Shown: positions 42,220 through 54,273 of the stretch, one piece after another
Numbering within the stretch: the stretch's first letter is position 1
Layout of the letters: every line of letters starts with the position of its first letter
Assembly: GCA_030512335.1 (NCBI GenBank)
Contig: JAULSU010000001.1
Location: 5,022,001-5,086,000, forward strand
Length of the DNA stretch: 64,000 nt
Reading direction: 5' to 3'
DNA from: Immersiella caudata
Lineage: Eukaryota > Ascomycota > Sordariomycetes > Sordariales > Lasiosphaeriaceae
Notes under the pieces: generated by a model
What the model saw: the letters and a program-made list of their open reading frames with translations, nothing else
Told to the model about the DNA's origin: nothing
The model's database searches: none
Translations under genes and position numbers: made by a program

Positions 42220-43048
42220 ATGGACCCTGCAAATGGAGCCCAGAGCTCCTCGAGCGCGGCACAAACAAGCCAGACCGAAGTTGGTCCCAGTTTCAAGCTG
42301 AAGTTTTGTACTGTTTGTGCCAGTAACCAGAACAGGTACGTTCGCCCATCCTCTCGACTACCTGCCACGTCTAACGCAGAAGGCGCATAGATCCATGGAG
42401 GGCCACCTACGTCTTGCGCAGGCAGACTATCCCGTTATTTCTTTTGGCACAGGATCTCTAGTACGACTTCCCGGACCGACCATCACCCAACCTAACGTGT
42501 ACAAATTCAACGAAACATCATATGACAGCATATACCGGGAATTGGAGGCGAAGGATCCACGCCTCTACCGAGTAAACGGTCTGCTCAACATGCTGGGCCG
42601 TAATCGCGTCATCAAATGGGGGCCCGAGAGATGGCAAGATTGGCAGATTGGAATGCCCCGACTCAAGCACGAGAAAGACCAGGGCAGCGAGGGCATGGAA
42701 GGTGGCATCGCGGATGTGGTTATTACGTGCGAGGAGCGGTGTTGGGATGCCGTCATCGACGATCTTCTCAGCCGGGGGTCGCCGCTCAACAGGCCCGTCC
42801 ACGTCATCAACATCGACATTAAGGACAACCACGAGGAAGCGTCTATCGGTGGCGGAGCTATCGTCGACCTGGCCGACTCTCTGAACAAGATTGCCGTCGA
42901 AGAGCGGGAAAAGGTCGGCGCAACGTCCTTTGACTCGGGCAGCGCAGCGAGCCGGTCGGGGTTTGATGAAAGGGTTCCTGATGTCTTGGCCGATTGGCAA
43001 GAGAGGTGGCCAAATCTTCCTGCCACCTGGACTCTGGCTTGGTTTTAG
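42220..43048 (+). CDS. ssu72: RNA polymerase II CTD phosphatase Ssu72
   Basis: Two exons, 42220-42335 and 42391-43048, give 257 aa. The start codon at 42220 opens a short Ser/Gln-rich leader (MDPANGAQSSSSAA), then [20 protein letters not shown]. The catalytic C-x5-R loop is Cys33 to Arg39, with Ser40, and is split by the 55-nt intron inside the Arg39 codon. Further family marks are YPVISFGTGSLVRLPGPTIT, NVYKFNETSYDSIYRELEAK, RNRVIKWGPERWQDW and FDVVITCEERCWD-type sequence (here ADVVITCEERCWDAVIDDLL). Ssu72 removes phosphate from Ser5 and Ser7 of the polymerase CTD and works in the mRNA cleavage and polyadenylation factor. A shorter ORF from 42317 would lack the catalytic cysteine. Confidence 0.95.
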
Positions 43049-44651
43049 CGACGGTCTGGCAAACGGTTTAGCGTATCTTGCTGCACCTTGTACCGTTTGC
43101 TCGGAGTTTTGGGTTTCAGGCGCTCAGGAGTTGGGGGCAAAGATACCAGGTATTTGTTTAGGGCGGGCGAGAGCGAGATAGACAGAACGCTTGTGCTTTG
43201 GGTGCACCAGTGGGAGCCAGCTCCCGAGCCACAATGGCTTGGATGGCCAGCCTTCCCAACGATGGGACTGCTGTTTCAACCCACAAACGTAAGGTGCGAG
43301 TGTGGGGTGCCGATAATGTGTTGCCAGGAAACCTTTCATGAACGGGACTTGATGGATGCCCACTGCTGACTCGCAGCGAAACATGACTCGGCTTCTAGAA
43401 TCGACCTAAATGCATGGGTGCTTCCAAGAGTTCAGCCTTCAGAGGTTCATCGTCGACGCAAGTCGATTTAACCGGAGGTGTATCAAACAGCCAAACTGGA
43501 AGAAATGCGGTTGGGGCTCGACATTCATGCACCGCCAGTCTGTCTGCAGGCGGGTCGTGGGGCTTCTTGCAGGAAGACCCAAGCGGACAAAAAAAAGGGG
43601 GGGGGGCCAATCTTGCGTGAACCGGGCATGGAGAATGTGTTTCGGTCTTTTTCGCAATCGAAATTGCGTAGGTAATCACCACGGGCGCCGACTCCATGGG
43701 GCTTGTGAGGAATGGAGACTTTATTGCCCAAGACCGAGAGGCATCCCGTCCGTCTCTTGTGTCTTGCGCCTTGTGTCCAGCGGCCTCTTTGAACAGTAGA
43801 ACACATGACATTCGAGCTGAAGAGGAACAAAGCCCCATTCGAGCTGCTCTAGTGGTCAAATTTGACTCGCCAACCCCTGTGCGCTATCATCAGCTGTGAT
43901 CGTTTCCCGTTCCTGCCTCTAGCGCGCGACAACGAAATTGCTGCAGCGGCAACCAATCGCCACCCTGTGCGCCTCGATCTCGCCCCTGGGAAGGTGCCAT
44001 TTAGGCCCCCTTTTCCAACTCCCTCGAGCCCAGCAATTCGTCACAGAAAAAAAGTCCACCGAAGCACAGAAGATAAGCCACGGGCCGCACTTACAAGTTA
44101 CGCATCTATATTGACACCGTAATTCACCGTCGTCGGCGAGACTGCCCCAACGTCCACCCGGTCCGGATCTAGGCCATTGCATCTCGATTCAACTCATCGA
44201 CTTGGCGTCTCGGGTGGGAGAGTGTGCGCAGACTAACCGCGCAGCCACAGCAGCCACGGCGGCCACTTGGATCCATCCCTGCAACGGCCTTCCCAGCTTT
44301 GGACTCTTCCGACTGGCCCTTGCCATTCTGTGGATCCCAAGGCTGCACACCCTAGCCGCCAGTTCAGGGACCGTTGCTGGCTGGGCCACGGTCGCGTTTC
44401 ATGCTGTGACAGCAGCGCACGCCTACCGTTTTACGCCGCACAAGATTGTTCCCCGTCTTCTTCAGCAGTGTGTGGTCGGCTCAACACCACGACCACGACC
44501 TCGCTGTCATTCACACGACTCCATCAAAAGCTTGACACCCCTTTCCCCATCGCAACTCGACGACTTGCCTTTGCGCTGAGGACGGATCTTTCCGTCGCGC
44601 CGGTACCCGCAGCGTTGACTCGCTCAACCTAGCTGCCGTGCATCGAAGACC
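43049..44651. other. 1.6 kb intergenic region
   Basis: It contains a short A/G homopolymer junction around 43591-43608. Small ORFs overlap in all frames without family resemblance. The last 500 bp probably form the spa2 leader. Confidence 0.5.
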
Positions 44652-47568
44652 ATGAATGGACGAAATGCACCGCTGTCACCGGTGTCTCTAGGCGGAAGCG
44701 AATGGTCATACCCGCCTGTCGACAAAGACGCATCCTATCCCAACAATCGGGGCCAGCTCATCACACCGCCCGATTCGGCCGGCTCCGCCGCGATGAACGG
44801 CGGCTTCCCGCCGGGGCCTCGGAGCGTCGGCGGCGCCCCGTCCCCACCACCCTCTATCGGCCGGTCCAGCGCTGGAGCAACGACACTGTATGCGAGGAGC
44901 GAGAGTGGAAGGAGCCAGAGCCAGCAGTTGGAAAATCAGGAAATTGTACTCTCCCAGCATTATGTGTCTCTCAAGCGCTATCTCTCGGCGACCTCGCGCG
45001 ACGGCAATCCGAAGCCTCCGCCCAACAAGGCCCGTGACAAGCTGCAACGCCTGACGGGCGTTCAATTTCTCGAACTCAGTACCGATGTATATGACGAGCT
45101 GCAGAGGCGAGAGCTCATATCTCGGAGACCCAACGGTGCTCCACCACCCCCCGATTTTCTCGTCCCCGAAACCGGCTTTCACCCAAAACGAAACCAGGCA
45201 CGGCAAAAGTTATCCTCTCTCGGCTCACCGCGATTTAGAGATCTCGCGACCGATGTGTTCTGCGAGCTGGAGCGGAGATACCCCCGTTTCGCAGCCGGCG
45301 ACACCTCACGAGTTGGAAGTCCGATGTCAATGCGAAGACCCCCAAGTCGTTCGCAAACACCCGTCAACGGCAACGGCATGACTGGCTTCCCACCTAGAGG
45401 ACAGAGTCGCAGGCGCCCTTCCGAAGCCAGCTCAATACGTAGCGGCCGTGGTGCCCCAACGCCTGTAAATGGTGGCGGGTACGGTGTTCCTCCCTCGCCG
45501 GGCTTGCCAAATGGCGACTACAACCGGCCGATGGCGAAGCAATTCCAGAGCAACACAATCGTTCCTAACAAAAGCACCATGGTAGAGGAAGACGATGAAC
45601 CCATCAGTCCGCTAAGCCCTGACCCCCGTGACGGAGGAGATACATACGGTGGCTTGGGGAGAATTTCGGCGGACCAGGAAAGCAAGCAAAGCGCTGCTGC
45701 GTCTGAGGTTTGTCTCAATAAATTTTGATAGAAGGAAAAGCGGCTAACCAGTTTTACAGAACGACAAGAAGCTCATCGAGGAGTATGAGCAACAAGTTAA
45801 CGACCTTCGAGAAAAGATCGACGGCTTGGAGGACATGCTGAAGAAGAAGGATGACGAGCTGAACGATGTCCTAGACGGAGAACGCTCACGAGCAACAGCG
45901 GCAAATATGGACAAGAAGGAGTGGGACGACGCGCGTGCGGATTTGGAGAACCGGCTTGCAGATGCCCAGGACCTGAATGATTCCCTACGAAGGGAACTGG
46001 AACGGATCAAGGACGACCACGCAAATGAAGTGCGAGACCTCCGGGAGCAACTGGAAGATGCTCGACAGACAAGCGTCAACATCAGCAAGGCGCCCAGCGG
46101 GGCCGCGAACGAAGAGCTCGTGAGGGAAAATGAGGAGCTGCGGAGGTCCTTGCGGGAACAGCAGCAGGTGACCAAGGAAGTCCGACGAGAAGCGCAAGAG
46201 TTCCTGCGTGAGATGAGGATGCTCTCCCAACAGAGCGGGGCTACCTGGGAGCGACAGGCGGAAATGGAAAAGACGGTCGAGTCGCTTGAGGCGGAAGTGC
46301 GCGACTGGCGGAATCGCTATGCGCGCACCAAGACCCAGTTGCGGAACATGCGTGCGTCGTCACTCGGCTTGACGATTGATCAGGATGCCGCCAAGTATGT
46401 GCGCGAGAAAGGTTTCACGGAGGAGAACGGGTTGGTCAAGGATGTCAACGTCACCAAGTTTCAGATCGCCATCGATGAGCTACTTCAGCGAGCGCGTGTG
46501 GACAACCCAGAACGAGTGATTGACTCTATGAAGGCAGTTGTGGTCAGCGTCCGGCGCATTACTAAGGATATCGACGAATCGACTCCCAGCAGTGAGGATC
46601 TACTTCAGCAGCAGACCAAGCTTAAGTCTCGCGTATCGTCCACTGCCAACAACCTCATCACGGCATCGAAGAATTTTGCCAGCGCTGCTGGTATCTCTCC
46701 GGTGTCCCTTCTCGATGCTGCGGCATCCCATCTGGTTGCTGCAGTTGTTGAGCTGCTACGTACTGTCAAGATCCGGGCTACACCGGCAGGCGAACTAGAG
46801 GATGACGACGATGGGACTATAACCCCCGTCGACTCAACAGGCTTCTTCTCGCCCCGAAGCAATGGACAGAGTCAAGTGTCCAGCGCCACCAGCGCGCCCT
46901 CGCTTCAAGGATCTCTGCCACCCCCGCCTCCATTCCAAGGCCTGGGAGGCCGTGGGCGAGCCAGCATGGATTCGTCCACTTACAGCCCAGCCAGCTCTCC
47001 GCGTGAGTCGTATTCGACCAAGCGTCCCATGTCTCGCGGCGGAGCGTTCGGTAACGGTGCAATGAATAGCAACGGGAATGGCGCAGGTTACTCTGCAATG
47101 AACAAGAATCTCCCGCCTGCCCCCAATGGTCTCTACGGTGGTCGTCGGCAAGACAACAGGACCGAGGATCTCAAGATCTACTTGGAAGATCAGACAGCTG
47201 TCCTAGTCCAGACGATCCAGAATTTGGTGCAGCTCATCCGCAACGACGCCGATATTCGCCAGGTTACGGAGGAAATTGACACCATCGCCGATGTGGTCGG
47301 TCAAGTGGTGTCAGAGACAGAAGCTCTTGGCTCCAGCGGCGTGGAGCTGGTCAGACGGCTCTCATCTTGTCGTGAGCGGCTGATAGAGGCCGGCAAGCGG
47401 GGCACAGATTTGGCTGCGGAGGGTAAAGACACCAAGAGCCGTGAGTGGCGCATGTGGACGCAGACCTTGCCTCCCATCGCCTTTGAGATTGCGCGAGAGA
47501 CCAAGGAGCTTGTGCAGCGGGTGGACCAGTTGGTCATGAATGACGGTGACGACGACGACTTTGCATGA
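44652..47568 (+). CDS. spa2: Polarisome scaffold Spa2
   Basis: Two exons, 44652-45707 and 45760-47568, give 954 aa. Spa2 is the hyphal-tip polarisome scaffold that gathers formin, MAPK modules and Rab-GAPs. Two GIT1-type Spa2 homology repeats are at about 126-155 (NKARDKLQRLTGVQFLELST, DVYDELQRRE) and 179-210 (QARQKLSSLGSPRFRDLATD, VFCELERRYP). A Ser/Pro/Gly-rich linker follows. A long coiled coil covers about 353-560 (KLIEEYEQQVNDLREKIDGL onwards). Then comes the conserved VNVTKFQIAIDELLQRARVD region and a C-terminal helical domain (EDLKIYLEDQTAVLVQTIQN) ending in an acidic tail. The 52-nt intron has a GTTTGT donor, GCTAACC branch and ACAG acceptor. Confidence 0.93.
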
Positions 47569-48481
47569 TGACGAAGACGGCGAATAGAGGGTCGGACGCG
47601 GGGTCTCAGCTACGACCTACGAGTACAACATTGTTTTACAGCACTACCTGAGTGTTATTTCGATTCGCTTTGATACCCATCATAGCCCTTGTTTTGGCTT
47701 CTGCCTTTTTTGTCCCTTTCGGTTTGCATAGCTAGCCCGCTTCTGGGGAAAAGCCCTTTCTGTTTCTTAGGGAACCCGGTTATTCTGGAAGTCTACGCAT
47801 TTGGGGGTGAAGGTCACTAGAAATGGGGAAGGGGAATGGGTCGTTCAAGTGTCGTTTCTAGGACGTGAAGATGGAAATGTACGGTTAGGACTGGACCTCC
47901 TTCGTTGCGGCATGAGTTGGCCGACATGATTGGGCGTTGGCAAGGAAGGAAGTGTGGTTATGTTGTTGAGGTGTGTTTATAATGTCTTGACTGTCGCGGT
48001 TGGCGAGGGGGCTAGGTAGTGTTCAGCTACACCCCTGAGTTGATGAGAGCGAAAAAAATCGCAGAAATATTCCCCATTGCACGTTGACTGGTCAAATAAG
48101 CTGTGTCACCAAGTAGTTAAACTCTGGTAAGCTTGGCTCTGCCACTCAGGTCACACAAGCTAGTCAAGGCAGAAGGATTGTGAGCTTGGCATCGCTGAAT
48201 ACAGGCATCAAACAGGGGATGAGCCGTGGGTTTGGTGGGATCTCTCCAATAATGGCTTCCTCCAGCCGTTGCACGGGCGCGACGCACGCGGCGCAGCCTT
48301 CCCCTCTCTGGCGCGTCGAAATTCGAAGTTCGTGTTTGTCTGTTGACCCCCATCGTCGTCGTCGTCGTCGTCATCCTTGATCAATGGATTGATTCCCCCA
48401 TTGTCTTCGTAAACGCCGCCCTTCACACTCTACTCACCTCCCTGCCTCTTCTGCCTTGCATCTTTCCTCGGGAGCAGCCTC
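47569..48481. other. Intergenic region, 910 bp
   Basis: It contains a GTC/TCG triplet run at about 48352-48373, in the likely leader of the next gene. Otherwise nothing is recognised. Confidence 0.5.
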
Positions 48482-49610
48482 ATGATGGCGACCCAAGCAC
48501 CCCCGCCCATCATGTACGGCGCGCCTCCTCCCCCTTTGCCAAAGTACTCGGCCGTTCGCGAACCAGGTCAGGAACATATCCCTCTTTACCCCAAAGGCTT
48601 CATCATCCTCCGCCTCGTCCAGCTCATTCTCTCCGTGGTTATCCTCGCTCTCTCGGCGTACGGTTGTGCGATATTCCCCTCCCAAGGAAACATTTTCATG
48701 ACTTGTGTTGTGTGTATTCTTTCACTTCCCTTTCCCGCAGCGGCTAACACACCGAGCAGTGTCTCATGACGATCGGCATCGAGATATACTACGTCGTCGT
48801 TCATCACCATGTCCCGAAGAGCTACAACTACTGGGCTGTGTTAGGCTGCGATATCCTCATGATTGTCATGTGGCTTGCTGCGTTTGTTGTGGTTGCGTCC
48901 GAGGCGTCGATTGTGTTGCGGCTGTGGGGGTCGACTTGGGACGTGCCGTCGAGCTTTTCGGGCAGCTTTTCGTGGTACAGTCCGTACTATTTCAATGAGC
49001 CGGTAGGGGTCACTATGGCGTTGGCGTCCGGGCTGGGTAGTGTGATGTTGTAAGTGAAACTCTTTTTGGTTTTCCGTCTTGATGAGGTTCGGGAGAGAAC
49101 TAACGGTGGTGTAGCTTGCTGTTCATCACATCCCTCGCCATCCACAGCGTCCGTCTCCATCGCCACCGTGCGGCGGGTCTTCATTGCATGCCCGGTTCGC
49201 CGATGACGCTGCCCGGTCCCAGAGGAGAGAAGATCCAGGCGTACGTGCAGCATTATCCCCAAGTTGCATACCCGCCTCAGGCCTATCCGCCGCAAGCATA
49301 CCCGACCGCTGTCCCTCAAACCCAGCAACCGTACTACCCCTATGCGCCAGCACCACAGCAATACCAGGTCCCCGTTCCGATCCAGTCCACCGGAGGTACC
49401 TTACCGCAGACGCAGCCGGCCTACCAGCAGGGCGCCCCCGTGCAACTTCTCGACCAGACGACGGGAGGAAGTATTGTCCAACCGCCTCAGCAGCCTCAAG
49501 CCGTGCCTGTACAGCAGCCCGCACAGCCAGCAGCCGGTTCCGAGCTCGAAAACAGCCAGTTCCAGCAGCTCGCGCAGCCGGCACAACCGCAAGCTCCGGC
49601 TCAACAATAA
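48482..49610 (+). CDS. MARVEL-type four-helix membrane protein with Pro/Gln-rich tail
   Basis: Three exons, 48482-48709, 48760-49049 and 49115-49610, give 337 aa. After a short Pro-rich start (MMATQAPPPIMYGAPPPPLP) there are four hydrophobic segments: FIILRLVQLILSVVILALSA, the region around CLMTIGIEIYYVVVHHH, ILMIVMWLAAFVVVASEAS, and SVMFLLFITSLAIHSV across the second splice junction. This is the MARVEL-like arrangement common in fungal plasma-membrane proteins. The last 140 residues are Pro/Gln/Tyr/Ala-rich, with AYPPQAYP-type repeats, and probably cytosolic. Function is unknown. The first donor is a weak GTGTGT chosen because it keeps frame. A second ATG follows immediately at 48485. Confidence 0.8.
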
Positions 49611-49722
49611 AGGTGGAACCCCTGAATTCCTGGTCGAGGTTTGCCCCTGTCTTCACTGGCAACACGACTCATGAAGCGGTTTCGACGTCCCTGTCCACAA
49701 AAATCATCGCACGGCAAGGCCC

Positions 49723-49836
49723 AGTCCGCTGGCTCAATAGCAGAGCGTCTGACTACGATCTCCAGTCTTGAGTCTTGACTCGCCACGACCTCAGAAGTTA
49801 TCAGGAGGTTCCAAGTTCCGACCCCTGGGTGGATCG
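49723..49836 (+). tRNA. tRNA-Arg(ACG)-like gene with a 41-nt intron, possibly decayed
   Basis: It folds as a cloverleaf. Acceptor: 49723-49729 with 49829-49835. D stem: GCTC 49732-49735 with GAGC 49743-49746. Anticodon stem: TCTGA 49748-49752 with TCAGG 49801-49805. T stem: 49811-49815 with 49824-49828. The anticodon loop reads CTACGA then A, anticodon ACG, interrupted after position 37 by an intron at 49759-49799, the standard place. The mature length would be 73 nt. There are four oddities: an A-C mismatch at the first acceptor pair, an AATAGCA D loop without the usual GG, one T-stem mismatch (A-C), and an 8-nt T loop (TTCCGACC) that breaks the B-box consensus. It may be functional with variations, or a pseudogene. 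Confidence 0.72.
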
Positions 49837-49866
49837 ACACCCATCTCTCTATAAGAGATTATCTTC

Positions 49867-49871
49867 TTTTT
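49867..49871 (+). terminator. Pol III T5 terminator
   Basis: A run of five T starts 31 nt after the tRNA-like gene. It is the first such run downstream and fits an RNA polymerase III stop. Confidence 0.5.
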
Positions 49872-50102
49872 GCGGCTGCTGCTTGTTTCGGCTACACATT
49901 TATTTACATACCCGTGTCTGTTGGTCTTGCTTTGTTAAAATGGCGTGGCGTCAATGGGGGGACAAGATTCGCCAATATCGGAGTAAACTGTTTAGTATAC
50001 AACGTGGAAAATATAACTTGTGTGATATTGTCGCTCGTATGATGCCTCAATTGTCGACGCTAATGTTTTATTGCTCCGTCACGGCTTGTGCTGATGTCTC
50101 AT

Positions 50103-52782
50103 TCATACGACCCCAACCACCGCGCGGCGATGTGCGGAGAGATTTTGAGTAGCAGTGAGGATGCGACCCTCGATGATGTCGACCCATCTCTTCGCGTTCA
50201 TCCAATCTTCTGTATCGATGCTCTCCACTAAACCAGGGAACACTGCGCCGGCGTAGCCAGTCCAAAGACCTGGAGCAAACACTACATGCTTAAACCAAGG
50301 TCGAGAATCGAGCCCCTCCGCATACAAAAAGTCGCGCTCCAGATACTTGTACTTGTTGTTCACTTTTCGAATCTCCAGTGCAAGCCGAAGTCTCTTCGGC
50401 CATTTCCACCACGGAACATGCATATGAGTGCGCGTCTCCAGTTCTTTGGCTCGTTCATCGAGCTCAAGTGCTGCCTCCTGCAACTTGAATACCGCCTTGT
50501 GCAGCCTTTCGAGCGCCTTCTTGAAGTCCAAGGCTTCACGGGAGGGGACTTTGTTCGTGCGATCATCATTGAAAATCTTGCTTGTCTCGCGGTGGCTAGC
50601 CCTCAACTCAAAGATGGCCTCGTCGCTCAGGGCGGCTGCATCGAGTGTCTTGGCCGGATGTAGAGCCGCATTCAACTTGTCCTCGACCGTCTTGACGTAC
50701 TTGCCCAGAGCGTTGGCATAAGCATTGGCCTTGAAGGATATCAAAGGCAGATCCGCGACCTGAGCCGTGATCAGGGACATGATTTGGGCCATCGCGCGAT
50801 GATGAACAAACCCGCGGTCGCCAAACTTCTCCATCCAGTGAAAGCTGTCGTAGTTGCTGTGATAGTGATAAACTGCATCACCAGGACCAGGTCCAAAGCC
50901 GACATCGAGGCTTGGGACACCCGCAAAGTCCTGGAACGCCGTGAAGTCACTTCCCGAGCCCATCGTGGTGATTCTCCGGTGCCAGACATCGTAGACCGTC
51001 TGGCCCCGGATCGTCTGATTGGGAGACAATACCGACTTTGTGGCATCATAGATGACGTTGTCGAGAAGAGGGGAAGCTGATGCCTTAAAATGGTGCCCAG
51101 ACGTCCCAACGTCAACATTGAGGTACGCGACGTTCGCTTTGTTGATCCACGGGAGGTACTCTTCTACCCATTCGGTCGAGCCAACCAAGCCGTACTCTTC
51201 GCCATCCCAGCTGGCGAAGACGATCGTCCGAAGGGGTTTCCAACCTTGACGCAGTGCCTCTCCGAAGGACCGAATCACTTCGTTGATCACAGCCGACCCG
51301 GAGTTTGGGTCACCAGAACCTCCGGCAATCCACGCATCGCGGTGGTTTCCAACGACTGGGGTAATTACCAATGTCAGCAGACTGCAACAATAGAGCACTG
51401 CAGCACTAATGTTCCCAGTCGAAGGGCTTCAAGGGATGTTCAATGAGTACTTACCAATGACTTCATCAGGGATTGTGCCGTTGATCACGCCAATAACATT
51501 CCACAGGGGCGTAATGACATACTCTTGTTGGTTGTAAAGATTCACGACAACGTCATCCGGCGTCGGACCAATGTTGTACTCGACTCCTTTGTAGTGCAGC
51601 CCCGTGTTACGAGTCCACCATTGATTAAAGTCCTCCGCTTTCGGACCAAAACCGTTGAGAGCCTTGAGGATTGGTAAAGCATCCAAATATGAGATAGGAA
51701 TTGAAGGAATGCTTGGAATAGCGCCATCGACAGGCTGGCGGGGGACCCCCGGTTTGGACGGGTAACCAGGGGTAGTCCTATGTCACTGTCAGCAAGATAA
51801 CCTTTGGTGTGTAACCGCGCCTTGAGCTTACGGATCACCAGGGGCAACACTCAAGAACTGAGTGCTACCGCGTTGAACACTTGACGGCTGGCGAGCCGGC
51901 CCATCTGGATAACTAGCCACACCCTTCTCTTCCGTGTTCTCTCCATCATCACCAGGGTCGCTATAGAGGATGACACCCAGCATACCAAGCTCCTGTGCAC
52001 GTTTGACCTTCAAGCCACGGAATATTCCACCATATCGAGCAATGGCAACCTTTCCAGCTAGGCTAATATTGGCCTGGATGAGATCTTCAAAATCCTGAAA
52101 GGTCCCGAAGTTGACGTACACGACCGGAGCGGTCACGTTCCCAGAGGCGCTATAGCCGTGGAATGTTGGGATGCGATCGTTGAGGTCACTGGTTGGGTCC
52201 TCATCGATGACGTCCTCGGTAAGGGACGCCTCAAATGAAACCTGCCATGACGACGCGCCATCTTCATCCTCATTCTTCTTGAGAAGCGCGAGGCGGTGAT
52301 CAACTGGATAGTTGATGTAGACGTCGTATGACACGATCTCTGACTTGACACCAAACTCCTCCCACTTTTCCTTAGTCCAGACAGCCTGCGGACATTATCA
52401 GTCACTCCCAACTACACGCATCGGACAGGGCAGCACTAACTTGAGAGTAGTTCTTCCCGGCAAGGTGAGGCCCGCTAGTGTAGTACCTGCTCCATTCCTC
52501 AACCTTCTCACTGCTGGGCGTCTCGAGAAGGATCTGACGAAGCTGCTGGTAGGTGACCGTTCTGTGCCTGCAGCCGGGCCAAGTCCAAGCGTCGTCTAAA
52601 CCATCGCGGGCCCAAGGAAGGGATGCCGGGCACAAGTAAACGGCGGTTGCGAAGAACAGGCCGAGCCAGAGAATGCGCACTAACACGCGCCGTGTGGTTG
52701 GAGCATTGCTGGGCCGAGAACGGCGAACTTGATTTTTGGCGACCAGGAGGGGGGCGCTCTCGAAATCTGTGCGTGACCCCAT
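50103..52782 (-). CDS. M28 metallopeptidase, NAALADase / glutamate carboxypeptidase II type
   Basis: Four exons on the minus strand, 52782-52441, 52385-51832, 51777-51455 and 51355-50103, give 823 aa. The open frame extends upstream, but 52782 is the first ATG (MGSRTDFESAPLLV). A single transmembrane segment lies at about 34-52 (VRILWLGLFFATAVYLCPA), so this is a type II membrane protein. A PA domain covers about 180-370. The M28 zinc site is complete: His411 (GNHRDAW), Asp422 (GSGDPNSG), Glu459-Glu460 (WDGEEYG), Asp488 (YLNVDVG) and His572 (YHYHSNYD). The last 200 residues form the transferrin-receptor-like dimerisation helices. Relatives cleave C-terminal glutamate from peptides or act in vacuolar/ER trafficking. 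The substrate here is unknown. Confidence 0.93.
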
Positions 52783-54273
52783 TGTCACATCCAAGAGTGA
52801 AATGAGGGGTGGTGGCTGGGCCAAGTCTGGAGTACCTGAGCCTCAGCACTTGTGCCAATGATATCTGGAAATGGACGATGCGCGTTCAAGCATGCATTGC
52901 GATTGCGATGAGACCCATATCAAGAACAGAAACACTGTATCTCGCAGAAAGGAAACATGAACAGCGCGAGTGAAGTCGGATGAACGATGACGGTAGGAGG
53001 CACGAAACGATCCAAAAGCCGATCATTCCCATCGCCACTGACGCAAGCAAGCACGGGAGCTTCCGGTTGGCTGATGGCCCATGGCACCTGCCTCCAGCAG
53101 CAAACTACCGGTTTAGGCTTAGACAGGCCGCTACAATGGGCCGCGCAGGGGCGGTCGTCAAGGCTGAAGGGCGCAACCAGAAGGCTGGGGAATTGAACCC
53201 CGCCCTTCGCTCGCCGAGCCGCGACCGTTGCGGCGCCTGATCCCCGCCGACCTCGCGATGTCCCCATGCAATATGCTCGGGGAAGCAGCCTTCACACCAC
53301 CACCATCCTGAATGACATTCACAGTAACACTGCAGCGTGCAACAAACATGGGGGGCATTGCTGCAGGCCCCCCATTCGAGTCCTCGTGACAATTCCGAGA
53401 CAACTATTTGTGCAAAGCACCCCGGCACGGATCGATTTCCCCGCTGCCCGGATACGCGCCCCTCCATCTTCAGCTTTCCAGCTGCCGGAGCACAGTGTTG
53501 TGAGCAGCTCAAAGCAATACACGAGGGGAGCAATTGCGGGCGGTTGGCCTGTACAAAGCACGCAAAGATCTATCGCTTGCCTCACCCGAAAACTCGGATG
53601 GCACCTGCGGAGAGCGAAGCGCGGTGGGTGGGGGGTGGAGACAAGGTGGCGAGTCGGAGTTTCGTCGTCCAGATGACAGCCGATTGCGGACCCGGGCTGG
53701 ATATTGGTTCAGCCCAACAAACAAAGTGGCTTCCGGGCGTCTCCCGGCAAACTCCAGTTCGGTTTACGTTAAAAGCACTCGGCAGCATTCGCGGCGCGGT
53801 CTTATCGCCGATAGGTTTGCAAGACGAGGCTCAGGGTGCTTCTTCCGATCCATGCAATAGCTGCTTTGCTGCACGGCTCCTTTTCAATCCATTCTGTCTG
53901 AGCACAGCGCCAGCCAATCAGAGGGATCCCTTCAGGTGTTAGTGGGAGTCCGCATGTGAGTCGTCAATCTGGGCTCTGGATTCTCTTTCTTAGCCCGTCG
54001 CTGTCCGGCGGAGAGCCGCTCCATTATATATTTCGCCTCCTCGAGCCAAGCCTCCCGTCCAGTCGTTCTTACGAGTACCTGCCTGCCCTCTTCGTCGCCT
54101 CCTAGGTTTGAGTGCTTGGTCTGACTTTCTGGATTCTTTTTTTTTTCCTTTCGTCGCACCTCCGACTCTATTGCAGACAGAAACCAAACAAACAAAAAGA
54201 AGAATATTCCCTGGTTCAGTCCAGTGGTGATCTCGGCCCCTTTGGTGTATTGTTTGCCGTGCAGAAAGGAATC
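52783..54273. other. 1.5 kb divergent intergenic region
   Basis: It lies between the M28 peptidase and MFS transporter start codons. A B-box-like sequence on the minus strand near 53190 does not lead to a tRNA fold. No gene is seen. Confidence 0.5.

Larger units (their letters stand above)
49611..50102. other. Intergenic region holding a tRNA-like gene
   Basis: About 490 bp lie between the MARVEL gene and the convergent M28 peptidase gene. The only feature seen is the tRNA-Arg-like gene at 49723-49836 with a TTTTT run after it. Confidence 0.6.

Noticed and set aside
53170..53270. Possible minus-strand tRNA (GGGGTTCAATTCCCC B-box-like sequence)
   Set aside because: No matching acceptor strand, D arm or anticodon arm can be placed within 100 bp.
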